From the NCBI GenBank assembly GCA_019828545.1, contig JACVRA010000088.1, forward strand, positions 86,575 to 150,574: a stretch of 64,000 bases of DNA, given 5' to 3'. Of the stretch, positions 1 through 12,041 are shown one piece after another. A program made the position numbers and the translations under genes. The notes under the pieces are model-generated. The model was not told the origin of the DNA, did not search any database, and saw nothing but the letters and a program-made list of their open reading frames with translations. Source of the stretch: Paracamarosporium sp. OC-R06-R3. Lineage: Eukaryota > Ascomycota > Dothideomycetes > Pleosporales > Didymosphaeriaceae. Position 1 is the first letter of the stretch. Each line of letters begins with the position of its first letter.

Positions 1-1
1 G

Positions 2-3000
2 GTTCAGAAGGTCAAGGCCGAAGGCTTAACCTTCAAGGTGCGTCCTGGTGGAGCAGTCGCAGGGTGCTTGCTAACGTCCGCAGAATCTCGCAATCGGCAC
101 GCTTGTTCTAGGACAGGTCATTGACGTGACCGCGCAAGATCTCGCTCTCGCCCTTCCCAACGGCCTCGTAGGATACGTACCCGTCACGGCAGTTTCTGAT
201 AAGCTTAATGAGAGGATTGAAAAGCTGCTGAAGGAGAACGAGGAGCTGGAAGAGGTGGAAGACGAGGAAGACGATTTTGAAGATGTGGATTTGCGGGACA
301 TGTTCACGATTGGGCAATACCTGCGGGCATGCGTGACCTCAACTTCCGAAGACGCAGGTGCTGGCGAATTCACAGCGAAGCGCAAGCTGGAGCTTTCCAT
401 CCACCCTAAGCTTGTAAACCGAGGCCTCTCCAAGTCCAGCCTAGTGGAGAACGTCATGATCCAAGCGTCTGTCTTAAGCAACGAAGATCACGGATTGGTT
501 GTGGACTTGGGCCTAGACGAGCAGAACCTCAAGGGCTTCCTGGGCAAGAAAGAATTGGGCGCGCAGATCAATCACGGCAAGGTCCAAGAGGGCACCGTGT
601 TCTTGTGCCTGGTATCTGGTGTCAATCCAGATGGGAGGATCGTCAGGCTCCTTGCGGATCATCAGCAGGCAGGAAACCTGAAGAAGGGCCACACGTTGAC
701 GGAAGCCCCCACCATCGACGTTTTCCTTCCCGGAACTGCTGTCGATCTACTCATCACCGAGCTATCACCAAACACCATTGTTGGCAAAGTGCTAGGGCTT
801 ATTGACGCAACTGCAGACACCATCCATTCCGGAGCCGCTGAGAAAGCAACCGACCTCACTGAAAAATACAACACTGGCACGAAGGTCAAAGCCAGGATCA
901 TTTTTACTACCGAGGAGGAGGATGCGAAGAAAATCGGAGTATCGCTCATAGACCATATCTTAACCTTGTCAACCCGTATGTCTGGGAAGCCGAAAGAGAG
1001 ACAAAGTCCTTTGGATGTCGTGCCGTTGTCATCCATCGTCGAGGAAGCAAAGGTTACGAAAGTCGTACCTATGCTAGGAGTTTTCCTGAATATTGGTCCG
1101 CGCGATGTTGCGGGTTTCGCACCCTTGAACAGACTGGCGGACGAGAGAGTGGAGGTACCATCGGAGATCTCGGGCCCCTTTCAACTGGCATCTACGCACA
1201 GAGCTCGTGTGATAGGTTTCAGTGCTTTTGATGGCATGTACCGGCTTTCTCTCGAAGAGAAAGTGCTGTCGCAACCTTTCCTTCGTATTGAAGAGATCAA
1301 GGTGGGACAGGTTGTCAAGGGAAAGGTCCAGAAGCTGTTCGCAGATAGGGATGGATCTACTGCCCTCCTTGTGCATCTGGCAGAGGGCATCAACGCAGCT
1401 GTTTCCGAGATTCATCTGGCCGATACTCGCCTCCAGCATCCTGAGCGAAAATTCCGCGAGAACGCGTCAGTCACTGCTAGAGTGCTGTACGTGGACGTAC
1501 AGAAGCACCAAGTGCGACTGACCTTGAAGAAGTCCCTTGTCAATTCCGAAGTGGAGCCATGGTCAAATTATTCTCAGCTTTCTGTTGGTGCTACCGGTCC
1601 TGGAACACTCGTCAACATCAAACCTGCCGGAGCATTGGTTCATTTCTATGGCAGCTTAAGAGCCTGGCTTCCAGCCGCTGAGATGAGCGAGGCGTACATC
1701 GAAGATGCGACGCGGCATTTCACAAGGGGCCAAGTGGTGAATGTGCGCATCATATCACTCAAGCCAGAAGAAGGTCGAATCATGGTCTCATGCAAGGATC
1801 CAGCAGCTGTCGACGCGGATAAGGAAACCAAATTTAACGAGCTAGCAATCGGTGATATCGTCAAGGGAACAGTGCTTGAAAAGGGAGCTGATTCCGTCAT
1901 TGTTGACTTGGAACATGGCATTAAAGGTACACTGAGGATCGGCCATCTCACCGACGGCTCCGAGAAGAAAGATCAATCGACCATGGCGCGGGTTCGCGTT
2001 GGAGGGCCCCTCGATGACTTGATCATCCTTCAAAAGCACCGCAAATCGAGAACCGTGGTTCTTTCCAACAAACCAAGTCTCCGAAAAGATGCACAAGCAC
2101 GCAAACTGATAACCAAGATCGAAGACATTCAAGCTGGCTCCACTGTGCATGGATTCGTTCGCGCTATCGACCCTGACAAAGTCTTTGTGGAGTTTGCTAA
2201 CGGAGTCAGCGGCCCCATTTTCAAGTCATCACTCTTAGAGGATATGCTCTCAAAACCAGTTTTTGGTCTGCGGAAGGACCAATCTATTACTGCTCGTGTC
2301 ACGCACGTGGATGCTGGCAAGAAGCGATTCTGGCTCTCTTTGAAGTCGGAGTCGGACGAGCCCAAGAAACAGCTCACTACGTCAGCCGTAGTTGCGGTCA
2401 ATCCTGTCGATGAGAACATCAAGTCTACTGCAGATATCAACTTTGGTACCAAGCTCGCTGTGCGTGTCCGGGCGCCGAAGCCCACTCAGATCAACGTTCG
2501 AATTGCCGACAACGTTGATGGCCGGATATACATTTCAGAGCTATTCAAGAGTTGGGATGACATCGTCGATAAGAAGCACCCGCACTTGCAGTTCCAGACT
2601 GGAGAAATCATTCAGGTCAGCACGATTGGTATGCACGACGCGAAGAACTACCGTTTCCTGCCAATAAGTCATCGTCAAGGCAAGAACAGCATCTACGAGC
2701 TTACGACGAAGAGCGACATCAAGAGTGAGGAAGACCTTCTTACGGTCGAGAAGATTAAAAAGGGAGATTCTTTCGTCGCATTCATTAACAACCACAGCGA
2801 TCGTCACGTCTGGGTCAGCATCTCAGCTACAATCCGTGGTCGCGTTGATTTCTTCGATCTCACAGAGGATCTCAACCTCCTGAGCAACGTCGAAGAGAAC
2901 TTCCCTGTTGGCTCAGCACTGCGAGTACGTGTCAAAGACATTAATGTGGAGAAGAATCGCCTGGAGTTTTCTGCTGTGTCTAGCGACTCGGCCAAATTAC

Positions 3001-5051
3001 TTACCCTGCAAGACATCAAAGCTGGCTTGATCCTGCCTGCTCGTGTCACTAAGCTCCACGATTCACACATTGTCGTTCATATTAACGAGAACGTGGCTGG
3101 CCCAATCTACCTAGAGCAACTAGCTGATGATTACGACAAAGCTAAGCCATCCGAATTCAAGGTCAGTGACGTTATTCGCGTGTGCGTTACACACGTGGAT
3201 GCTGCAAATAAGAAGATCAGCCTATCTGCACGTCCCTCGAAAGTCCTCAGTTCCTCTTTGCCCGTCAAGGACCCAGAAATCACAGCTAGGAAAGACCTCA
3301 AGGTCGGCCAGATCGTTCGAGGCTTCATCAAGAAAGTCGACGAAAAAGCGATCTGGGTTCGCCTGGGCCCCAGTGTTGACGCTATGGTTTCGGTGGGACA
3401 TCTTAGCGATCAGTATGTCAAAGACTGGCGATCTAAATTTCAGGTGGATCAACTAGTCAGAGGCAAGGTTACGGCGAACGACGACCAGCAGAGAAATCCC
3501 CTCATGAGCTTGAAAAAGTCGGTCATTGAGGGAGATTACGTGGCACCTCTGAACTTCCAGGACATTAAGAAAGGCCAGATCGTCACTGCAACCGTACGAC
3601 ATGTTGCAGATTATGGTGTGTTCCTTGTTATCGACAAGTCGCGAAACGTCAGTGGATTATGCCACGTTTCCAAGATGGCTGATAAAGGCATCGAGAAGGG
3701 CAAAGTCAAGGAGCTGTATAAGGAGGGCGATGCAGTGAAAGCCAAGGTTTTGACGATCAATCCCAATCAGAGAAAGGTTACGTTCAGCTTGAAATACTCC
3801 GACGTCACAGGCGAAAAGGTTGATGAGGATGAAGACATGGAAGACGCGTCTGATATTTCTGTTGAAGATCTTGAATCTGAAGATGAAGAAGTCGATGATG
3901 ATGAGGATGAAGAGATGCGAAGCGTAAAGAGCGCTGGTACAGACGACGAACTCGACGCTTTCGAGGACGAAGAGTCTGACGAGGAGGACGAAGTTACAAC
4001 GAAGCCCGCTGCAGGCCTGAGCACAACTGGCTTTGACTGGACTGGTGCCACGATGGACATCGACGACGCAAAAGCAGTTTCTGACGACTCTGAAGATGAC
4101 GCGTCAAGGAAGAAGAAGAGACACAAGAAAGCCACCATCAAAGAGGACCGCACTGGCGACCTCGACGCTTTTGGACCCCAGTCTGTAGCTGATTACGAGC
4201 GTCTCCTCCTCGGCCAACCCAACAATGCAGAACTCTGGGTCCGCTACATGGTTTTCCAGCGCGAGCTCAACGAGATCGAAAAGGCACGGCAGATTGCTCG
4301 CCGCGCTCTAGCCACCATGAATCCACGCGAAGAGAAAGAGAGGCTGGATGTCTGGACCGCGCTTCTCCATCTCGAGAACGACTTCGGCAGCGAAGACCTC
4401 ATCGATGAGACGTTTAAGGAGGCTTGCCAGAACAACGACTCGCGTGAAGTACACGAGCGCATGATCAAGATCTATATATCATCTGGAAAGCTCGACGTAA
4501 GTGCTCTACCTTGACTACCTTTTCCTACGAAGCGCAATAGCTAATGAATCAAACAGAAAGCAGACACACTTTACCAGTCAATGACAAAAAACAAATCCTT
4601 CACCCCCGACCCAGCCCTCTGGCTCTCCTACGCCACTTTCCTCCTTACGACCCTGGTGCCCTCTTCACCCACTCGAGCCCGCGCCCTCCTCCCCCGCGCC
4701 ACACAGAGCGTCCCATCCCCGCAACACCGCTACCTCACTCAAAAATTCGCAGCGCTAGAGTTCAAGCACGGCGACGCGGAACGCGGACGCACCATTTTCG
4801 AAGGCCTGGTCTCCACGTGGCCCAAAAAGTGGGACATCTGGGATGTGTACGCCAGTCTTGAGATGAGTCATGGTGGGCAGGACAACGTGAGAGGTCTTTT
4901 CGAGCGCATGGCAAAGGCGGATGTGAAGAGAAGGAGGGCGGAGACGGTGTTTAAGCGATGGAGGGAGTGGGAGGTTTCTGTTGGTGGGGATGTGAAGGGT
5001 GTGGAGAAGGCGGAGAGGGAGTGGGCGGAGAAGAGGGCGAAGGAGGAGTAG
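2..5051 (+). CDS. RRP5: RRP5 rRNA biogenesis protein, 3' portion
   Basis: Nucleolar RNA-binding factor of the small-subunit processome; the family is needed for both 18S and 5.8S/25S pre-rRNA processing. The gene enters from the left edge. Exons read in frame are 2-37, 84-4496 and 4557-5051, with introns GTGCGT..CAG (46 bp) and GTAAGT..CAG (60 bp). About 1647 residues are visible. Roughly twelve S1 modules follow one another, each starting with a pattern like LKVGQIVRGFIKKV or IKKGQIVTATVRHVADYGVF. Then comes a very acidic Asp/Glu linker (about 3820-4000), a basic KKKRHKK stretch, and C-terminal HAT/TPR-type helical repeats from about 4190. This S1-array plus HAT architecture is diagnostic of Rrp5. 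The N-terminus lies outside the window. Nothing suggests damage. Confidence 0.95.
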
Positions 5052-5834
5052 ATGTTTCTTCATATGAAATGAAGGGCTGTTGTTGCATTTGGTGGAGTTA
5101 GTGTAGGAAAATATCAGGAAAATATAATGGTTGGTCGTTTGTGAGTGAGTTGCTTGGTGAGGGTGATCGTTGTGGGGATTGAGTGTGTTATGGTGGTCTG
5201 CTGTAGCAATCTATGAGTATGAGTTAAGTCCCAACAATCGTCCCCAACTGTTGTCAGCGCGATTGTCTCCTGTTGCTTCCTTGTAGTCGCGGATCATACA
5301 CTCGATTGTAGCTGCTACCTGACCGACGTATCTCAGGACATTCGGCAACGAAAGTGTAGATGGTTGAATATCCCGACCTAATTAGGCAGATGTCGCTAGC
5401 GCGGGCCCAGACAGGCTTGAAACGCCGATGACAAACTGCTTTTCTCGTCGTTATGACCGAGCAAGATTTTCTTTCTATAGGAGGAAAATTGCTCTGGACG
5501 TTCCAAGCTATACCATTCCGCAGAGACGGAAGCACATGTAGGCTATTGTGTGGCATGGAAGGAATGTAACTAGCGGAGTTAGCGCCGAGTAAAAGCCGCG
5601 GAGATCCCACGTGACGTTATCGATCTAACGTCATCCTCGGTTGGGTTACAAATTATCATGCCTCTTGCATCAGCGACGCGAATACTTCTCACCTGTTTCC
5701 TTATGAGCTTTCTGGCCTATACCATCAAGCAATCTGCCTTTAGGTTCTCTGCTCGATTAATTGCAAGAGTAAGCTGTGCGATTGCGATGTGTGAAGCTTG
5801 CGCTAACGTCATCAAGCCAGCTGCATCCCGCGCC
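5052..5834. other. Intergenic region between RRP5 and glyoxalase II
   Basis: It holds the RRP5 3' flank and the presumed promoter and 5' leader of the glyoxalase gene. A reading frame open from ATG 5658 runs into the glyoxalase start at 5835. An intron-like stretch (GTAAGC at 5769, CTAAC branch site, CAG ending 5820) lies within it. No other gene was recognised. Confidence 0.6.
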
Positions 5835-6858
5835 ATGCATATCCAATCGATTCCTATGTGTATGAGCACCGTGATGGAAGGACGTGGCGTGCACTAACGA
5901 GGGCGACAGGGGAGGGTACGGGCAATAATTATGCCTACCTCGTTACCGATGACAAGTCTAAAGAGTCGGTCATTATTGACCCTGCAAACCCGCCTGAGTA
6001 CGTAATACGCTCCATCAGAGTCGAGCCGTGAACTGAATGCTGCTTTAGAGTCTTGCCTGTGTTGAAGGAGAAGACCGACGGCGGCGCAATCAAGCTCTCG
6101 AAAATAATAAACACGCACCAGTATGTCCTCGTGCTACGCTGACCCGTTTCGACCACTAACCGCCGTTAGCCACCATGACCATGCTGGAGGCAACACCGAG
6201 ATCGTAAGCTATTTTCAAATGACTGATGAATCCATCTGACCACACCAGCTCAAACACTACAAGCTCCCCATCATCGGCGGAAAAGACTGCGCACAAGTAA
6301 CCACGACCCCATCCCACAACTCACAGTTTACCATCGGCGAAAGTATAAAGGTAACTGCGCTGCACACCCCCTGCCACACGCAAGACAGCATCTGCTTCTA
6401 CTTCGAGGACGGCTCCGACCGCGCTGTCTTCACCGGCGACACGCTCTTCATCGGTGGCTGCGGCCGCTTCTTCGAGGGCAACGCCACGGAGATGCACAAG
6501 GCGCTCAACGAGGTCCTCGCTTCCCTCCCAGACGACACAAGAGTGTACCCGGGTCACGAGTACACCAAGGGAAATGTACGCTTCGCGAAGAAAGTCCTGG
6601 ATAACGATGCGATTCGCAAGCTCGATGAGTTCTCGCAGGCGAACAAGGAGACGCAGGGGAAGTTCACGATTGGGGATGAGAAGGTGAGTGTGGCTTCGAC
6701 TTTTGACGTGATACGATATCGAAGTAGGAAATACTAATGCTTCGCAGAAACACAATGTTTTCATGCGTGTGAATGATCCGGATATTCATCAGCTGGTTGG
6801 GCAAAAGGAGCCGGTGGAGGTTATGAAGACTCTGCGTGAAATGAAGGATAGGTCGTGA
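5835..6858 (+). CDS. GLO2: Hydroxyacylglutathione hydrolase (glyoxalase II)
   Basis: Zinc metallo-beta-lactamase-fold thioesterase that hydrolyses S-D-lactoylglutathione to D-lactate and glutathione, the second step of methylglyoxal detoxification. Exons: 5835-5859, 5910-5997, 6049-6120, 6170-6203, 6249-6683 and 6748-6858 (765 nt, 254 aa, all frames close). The start MHIQSIPMW and the following GNNYAYLV are typical of the family. The metal-binding THHHHDHAGGN motif is assembled across the 6121-6169 intron. Further ligand motifs are the LHTPCHTQDS, FTGDTLFIGGCGRFFEG and YPGHEYT segments. Length matches the family. A 59-codon open extension upstream (from ATG 5658) is hydrophobic and basic, so a mitochondrial form from an alternative start is possible, but splicing of the intron-like stretch at 5769-5820 would break that frame. 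Confidence 0.95.
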
Positions 6859-7715
6859 GGTGGTGGAGAAGTGCATACCTTCGTTTGTAGCATCGGCATT
6901 TTGTAATCGTAGAAGCATACGAAATTACGAGTCGCTGACCGATTCGGCCTGATGGTCATTTGATTATTACGCGTGAGGCTGGTGAAAGTCGCTTGGGTGC
7001 TTTGATAACTAGCTAGCGATGCTACGAGAGTGCGAAGCGCGGGGAACGAAGCAAGTTCGCTAAGAGAGATAAGGACTGTATGAAATAAACAGCGTAACAG
7101 GTGGTTTGCTTGATTTATCGTCAGGTATTCTGAACGTTTGTAGAAGGTGAACTCAAGCACGACTATGCTCTACTAGAGCAGAGTAACTATGGCGAAACGA
7201 GAATGACGACTAGCAACACTAATGCGTACGCGCGTCTATACATCTCTCACATCGCATATATCGAAGGCAGGATATTGAGAGTAAGAGTGTTGATTTTCGA
7301 ATCCAAGGGTATCTAGTCTATTCATTCACCTTTGCAGATGCTTCACTGCTTTCCTCGGCCATTTCATATGTGCCTACGTCTCGCTTGACAGTCTGAATGC
7401 CATTGAGTGCAGTGCTCACTTAAAAGTGTCATGCCCTCTACACAGCCATTTGATCTCTCATCCCCTCCTTTTCTTCTTCCTATCGGCTTCTCGTTTCGGT
7501 CTGTGTCTACGTTCTCTAACGTAATGGACATGTCGTGGGAAGGAAGCCTGTTTATACAGTCTAGCAACCAATCTTTTCATCACGCACCCACGCCTCAGCA
7601 TTATAGGCGCACTGTATTAAGCGTACGATGTTGCTGTTGGCGTGGCGGGTGCAGTGGCTCCCGCGATCGCGTTGCAATGGAATGTGAAGCGTTATGCTTA
7701 ACAAGGAGCACGAGT
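6859..7715. other. Intergenic region between convergent genes
   Basis: It lies between the ends of the glyoxalase II gene (+) and the GPI-protein gene (-). Short open frames here show no recognisable domain, signal peptide or splice-supported extension. It probably holds two 3' UTRs. Confidence 0.5.
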
Positions 7716-8937
7716 TCAGCCTCGGAAGAACAAGAACGTGATAACCAGGAATACCCGAGGATACCAGCTAGCGAAAGCAAAGTCCAGCGAGCGAGAAGAC
7801 CACGAATCGACGGCACTTGCATACCCTGTTGAGGTGCTGTATCCGGTAAACGGGCTATATGCTGTTTCCGACGTAGGTGTCGCCCCGTTTAGAAAGCCAG
7901 TCGCATCAATTGTTCCTGTCGTGCTCGGTTCATCCGATGTGGTCGTTGCCTCTGATGTAGGCGTCGCGTCTGCCACTCGGGGCGTTTTCATGTTTGCGCT
8001 CTCCGCGAACTTCACCACCGTTGTTCCGTCCAAGTCTACGTCCGTGCAGTAGTTGGTGTACTCAGAAGCGGTTTTTCCTATCTGGCACCAGGGATCATCC
8101 GAAGATTCTGAACATGTGGTGGTCGCGCGCGCGCACCCGGAGGCCAACGAATTCCACTGGTCCGGGACGTAGTATGTGCCAGAATAGCATGCGCACGCCT
8201 CGCCTTCGTCTCCGCAGTAGGTAGCGAGAGACGTCCAGGCGCGGCACACATCCTGCACTTTGAGGGGATCGAATGTAGCAGTGACGACGCGCTGGTTGCC
8301 CTGGTTGCCCTGGTTCACTGTCTGAGTGATGCGCAGGGGTTGTCCTGTAGGGCGTGGACCGTTGTTGAAAGGTTGCTCCGGCCCCGTGGCGTCTGCGTAG
8401 ACGTTTTCATTCTTAAGATATGTCTTCTCGGCCGCAAAGAAGTCATACATCTTCGAGAAGAAGGGTTCGGTTACTCGGTCGAAGTCTGTCTCTGGCTTAG
8501 TACGGCGTTCGGATCCCGCGCTGGGTCAGATGGGACATACTCTCGAACAGCACTTGCTCGTCGTCCTTGTAAGACCCAAGAGAGAATACCGACGCGTCAT
8601 CCGCAATCGTTCCCTCATCGTCTAGCCGTGGAAATTCAGCAATCACAGGCGGCTTTTGTTTTGGGGTATTGAACCCGGGGTGAGGTTCGGGTTTTGGCAC
8701 GACTGGTTTGGGTACCACCGGCTTGGGCTCGACTGGTGGAGGCCTGGGTGCCGGCGCGGGTCTGGGTATAATCGGTGGTGCAACCGGTACAGGTTTGGGT
8801 ACGGGTATTACGGGTGCAACTGGTACTGGTACTGGTTTAGGTATAACTGGAATAGGTCCAATCGCATCGGTCAAGGCTGCAAATGCCAACGAGGTGTGAA
8901 GAAGAGCCCGCATGATTGGCGAGACCTGGAAAACCAT
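7716..8937 (-). CDS. Secreted, probably GPI-anchored, proline-rich surface protein
   Basis: Two exons on the minus strand, 8937-8541 and 8491-7716, around a 49 bp intron (GTATGT..TACTAAG..CAG); 390 aa from 8937, or 382 aa from the in-frame ATG at 8913, which gives the better signal peptide (MRALLHTSLAFAALTDA). A Pro/Val/Lys-rich repeat zone follows (units like PKPVPV, PKPVVPKP). Next is a globular region with paired cysteines (CRAW, TYCGDEGEACACYSGTYY, GCARATTTC, PWCQIG, NYCTD), then a Ser/Thr-rich stretch and a hydrophobic C-terminus (FLVITFLFF), the pattern of a GPI-attachment signal. The likely location is the plasma membrane or cell wall. The cysteine-rich part resembles fungal proteins of unknown function and no enzyme motif is visible. 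It is divergent from the HET gene. Confidence 0.8.
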
Positions 8938-9369
8938 GTTTACAGATCTTTGGCCGAGGGGAAGATTTGGGTCGTTTATGCATGTAGAGGGCCGATTGTT
9001 ATGTCTTTATTTAGGTGGTTCAGCCTAGCGGGCTGTGCTCCCCAACATGCGCTCCTGACCTGCTGCGGCAGGACGGGGCGATCGACGCGGAGATTAACGA
9101 GGCTGCTGACCGGTAACGCTGATTGGAGGATTTGGGATGGCTTTGGCCCCCGCATTGCCGTCCTGGTCTCAGCCACTTAGGGCCACCCTTTGAATGGCTC
9201 TAGCGTGCGCACTGATACAGTTGCCTTCATGCGAAATTGGGGGCGATGTAAACTGTGTGAGGGCCTCACTGAAAAGGTTAAATCTCTTTCATAGCATTGA
9301 GATCATTTGGTAGTCGTACCAGCGTATCTAGGCTTCGCTAGCCACGCAACTATTACAAGCATAGCAATT
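8938..9369. other. Divergent promoter region
   Basis: 432 bp between two divergent starts (the GPI protein on the minus strand and the HET gene on the plus strand). No gene is visible. A plus-strand open frame over 8656-9180 is mostly the antisense of the proline-rich repeats. Confidence 0.5.
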
Positions 9370-11472
9370 ATGAGTATCGCTTATCGGCCATTGAAAGAAA
9401 GGCGTGAAGAAATCAGGTTGCTAGATCTGGAACCTGCCAGTAGGCTTGACGATCCCCTTCGCGGAACATTGCGCCATGCCAAGTTGGACGAGGCATATTA
9501 TTCTGCGCTCTCCTATGTCTGGGGGCAAAGCGAAAGAGACAGGTCCAACATCGCGATCAAATACGAAAGAACTGCTCGCCAGTATCTCAGTGCCAAAATA
9601 CATGGCAACTCGAGTTCACCGACGTATATCCAAGATATTGGCAGCAGCCTGGCGGCAGCGCTTAGACATCTGCGACAGAAATATGGGAGAATCACCATCT
9701 GGACAGATGCTCTGTGCATCAACCAGAAGGATAATGAGGAGAAGTCCTGGCAAGTTCCGCTCATGAAGTCCATCTACTCAGAAGCGAAAGAGGTGCATGC
9801 ATGGCTAGGTCCCAAGTACGACGACAAGCCTGACATGATTGCCAACGTCAACGCTGCTTTCGACCTGGCCGATACAGTCTGGAATCTGATGGAGGTGATT
9901 AAAGGCCCGCAGAGCCTCCTAACCGAAAACGATTGGCTTGAAGCTTGCTTTACGGTGGCTAGCCCGCACCAATCATCAGACCAAGCGCAGCGGGCATGGA
10001 CTAAATTTTCCAACGAATTGCGTCGCGCTGCGCTGTCCAACCACTCAGTACAGGCGGGACTAGTGCCTATCAAGGCCCTTTCACAGAACGAATATTTCGC
10101 GAGAATGTGGATTCTACAAGAGACTGGCAGGGCGGTTAAGCTTACCTTTCATCACGGTTTACGACACACATCACACCGGCGTATGCTGCTCGCTCTGGGT
10201 CTTGCAAATTCTTTGCGCGATTCTCACAGTAACTCTCCAATTGCAAAGCAGCTTCATGGATTTGATGCACGGTTCTTGGGCTGTCTATCAGCACGCACCA
10301 CATGTGCGCAGAAAAGGTCTCTTCGAGACGTACTAGCAGGAGCATACTTCAGTCCGCCTCCACTCCATCAAGCAACTGACATCAAAGATCTCATCTACGC
10401 ACGCTTGGGTCTGGCTGAAAACCCGCGCGGTATCAAAGTCGACTACGCACTGAGTGTTGCGGAGGTGTACACTTCTGCCTCTCAATTTCTTCTGGTTGAG
10501 GGCTTTATGGATACATTGATTGCATTTAAACCTTATAGGTTCCAACAAAAGCTTTTGGACCAGAATCTTCCTTCGTGGGCATACGACTGGTCCAAGAAAG
10601 GTTCCAATACCTTTGACCGGTACAGTGCTGCTGAAGGCACATCTCAAAAAGTTTCCATTAACCCCTACCGTGATCCCAAGTTCAAACAAACGCTTACCAT
10701 GACGGGTGTCAATATTGGGAACGTTTGTGTCACACATGAGAGATTCTCTGCTGTGGTGACCGCATCAGGGTTGCATAAAGGAACAATTGCCCAGGGTAGC
10801 CTACGGGCCAACTCAGAACCGCTCTCTGCGGAGAAAAGGAGGATACTTATTCAAAATATTCACCGGGCTTATGAGAAGCTCGGCTTAGGATTTCCGGATG
10901 CTGACATCGAGTCACTTTTTAGCTACCGCTCGCTGCCCTTTGCGTCTTTCTGGTGCTGGTGGGTACACTGGGTAGCATCCCTCGTGGACATGATTCAGGA
11001 TGTGGAACTCCAGCGTCCTGAGAGGAGATTCCCAAATAACAATATCTCAGAGCTACTTTTGCGTGAAGCGCCCGAAGATCTAAACACTGGCGCGAACATA
11101 CGGCAATTCGGAACTAAAACGGGACTTCTGGCTCTGGTGGATTATCAGCGTTGGTCAAGATTTCTCTCGAACAGAGATCGTGATCAGGATGTTTCTGAGA
11201 ACAGCGTCGCCGTTCAATTTGCAGAGTCGCTGTTCCGTTCGGCGTGGGGCATGCGTCCTGCCGTGTTGGACAGCGGGCGGTTGGGTTACGTACCTGAAGA
11301 CACCAAGCCCCGGGACGAAGTGGTGATTTTTCACGGAGTCAAAGCTCCACTGGTAATTCGAAGAACCACGAAGGACGCGTACAGAATAGTCGGTCCAGCA
11401 CACGTGTGCGGTGTGATGCAAGGTCAGCTCATGCAGGCTACGCTGCCCACTGATGTGTTTCAACTAGTTTAA
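9370..11472 (+). CDS. HET (heterokaryon incompatibility) domain protein
   Basis: Single-exon gene of 701 aa from ATG 9370; the frame is open slightly further upstream but without ATG. HET domain hallmarks occur in order: YSALSYVWG, then LAAALRHLRQKYG, IWTDALCINQKDNEEK, and QVPLMKSIYSEAKEVHAWLG. Later HET-family motifs are WILQETGRA and DIKDLIYARLGLAEN, and the C-terminal end has GRLGYVPEDT and IVGPAHVCGVM. Known members trigger cell death or growth arrest on non-self recognition; many paralogues exist per genome and most have no assigned partner. No NACHT, patatin or other fused domain is visible, so the allorecognition role is inferred from the family only. The frame is intact and looks functional. 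Confidence 0.92.
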   Translation: MSIAYRPLKERREEIRLLDLEPASRLDDPLRGTLRHAKLDEAYYSALSYVWGQSERDRSNIAIKYERTARQYLSAKIHGNSSSPTYIQDIGSSLAAALRHLRQKYGRITIWTDALCINQKDNEEKSWQVPLMKSIYSEAKEVHAWLGPKYDDKPDMIANVNAAFDLADTVWNLMEVIKGPQSLLTENDWLEACFTVASPHQSSDQAQRAWTKFSNELRRAALSNHSVQAGLVPIKALSQNEYFARMWILQETGRAVKLTFHHGLRHTSHRRMLLALGLANSLRDSHSNSPIAKQLHGFDARFLGCLSARTTCAQKRSLRDVLAGAYFSPPPLHQATDIKDLIYARLGLAENPRGIKVDYALSVAEVYTSASQFLLVEGFMDTLIAFKPYRFQQKLLDQNLPSWAYDWSKKGSNTFDRYSAAEGTSQKVSINPYRDPKFKQTLTMTGVNIGNVCVTHERFSAVVTASGLHKGTIAQGSLRANSEPLSAEKRRILIQNIHRAYEKLGLGFPDADIESLFSYRSLPFASFWCWWVHWVASLVDMIQDVELQRPERRFPNNNISELLLREAPEDLNTGANIRQFGTKTGLLALVDYQRWSRFLSNRDRDQDVSENSVAVQFAESLFRSAWGMRPAVLDSGRLGYVPEDTKPRDEVVIFHGVKAPLVIRRTTKDAYRIVGPAHVCGVMQGQLMQATLPTDVFQLV

Positions 11473-12041
11473 AACGCTTGACGGACCCATTGGTAGCTGT
11501 GTCAAAGCACGAAACTCATTTGCTAAAACAAAGCGTCGCAGAAATCAATAGACTACTGCAATAAATGTTGATGATTACTCGAGAATGTACCCACTTTTCA
11601 TCATAGATCATTTTGAAGTGCAAACTTCCATGTAGTGTGGGGGTATTGAAATTATCCGCTCTTCCATGAAACAAGGCTAAGAATTTCCTAACGAAAAGTT
11701 GGTGCCGATCTTCTGGCTCTAGTAGATCCTTCATGCCCATTTGGTGAAGCTTCCATACCTTTCGAGACGTCTTCGATTTTCATTTTGCACGCTATGAGCG
11801 TAGAACTCAATACTCACGCGAATGAAGCGTTTTTTTTGTTTTCAGAGCTGCAGTTCTCAAATCATTGCGAATCGTTTGTGCTACCTGGTCTGTTTCTGAT
11901 CCGTTTGTTGGATGGGAATCTTAGCTGCTGTGTCATAGAAAGAAACGGTTTGGCTTATATGCGTTCACTCTTTTCACGAGTGATCAAGAACATGGTCAGT
12001 ACAAAGTGACGTAAGGAAATAATCAATGATTCTACACTGGT
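11473..12041. other. Intergenic region
   Basis: Between the 3' ends of the HET gene and the damaged F-box gene. Only short frames (for example 11785-12009) without recognisable features. Confidence 0.5.

Noticed and set aside
71..1036. Minus-strand Ser-rich open frames across RRP5
   Set aside because: They are antisense of the acidic and S1-coding parts of RRP5, with no domain of their own.
8656..9180. Plus-strand Gly/Tyr/Trp-rich open frame of 174 codons
   Set aside because: Its first half is the antisense of the proline-rich repeats of the GPI protein, and the rest lies in the divergent promoter.
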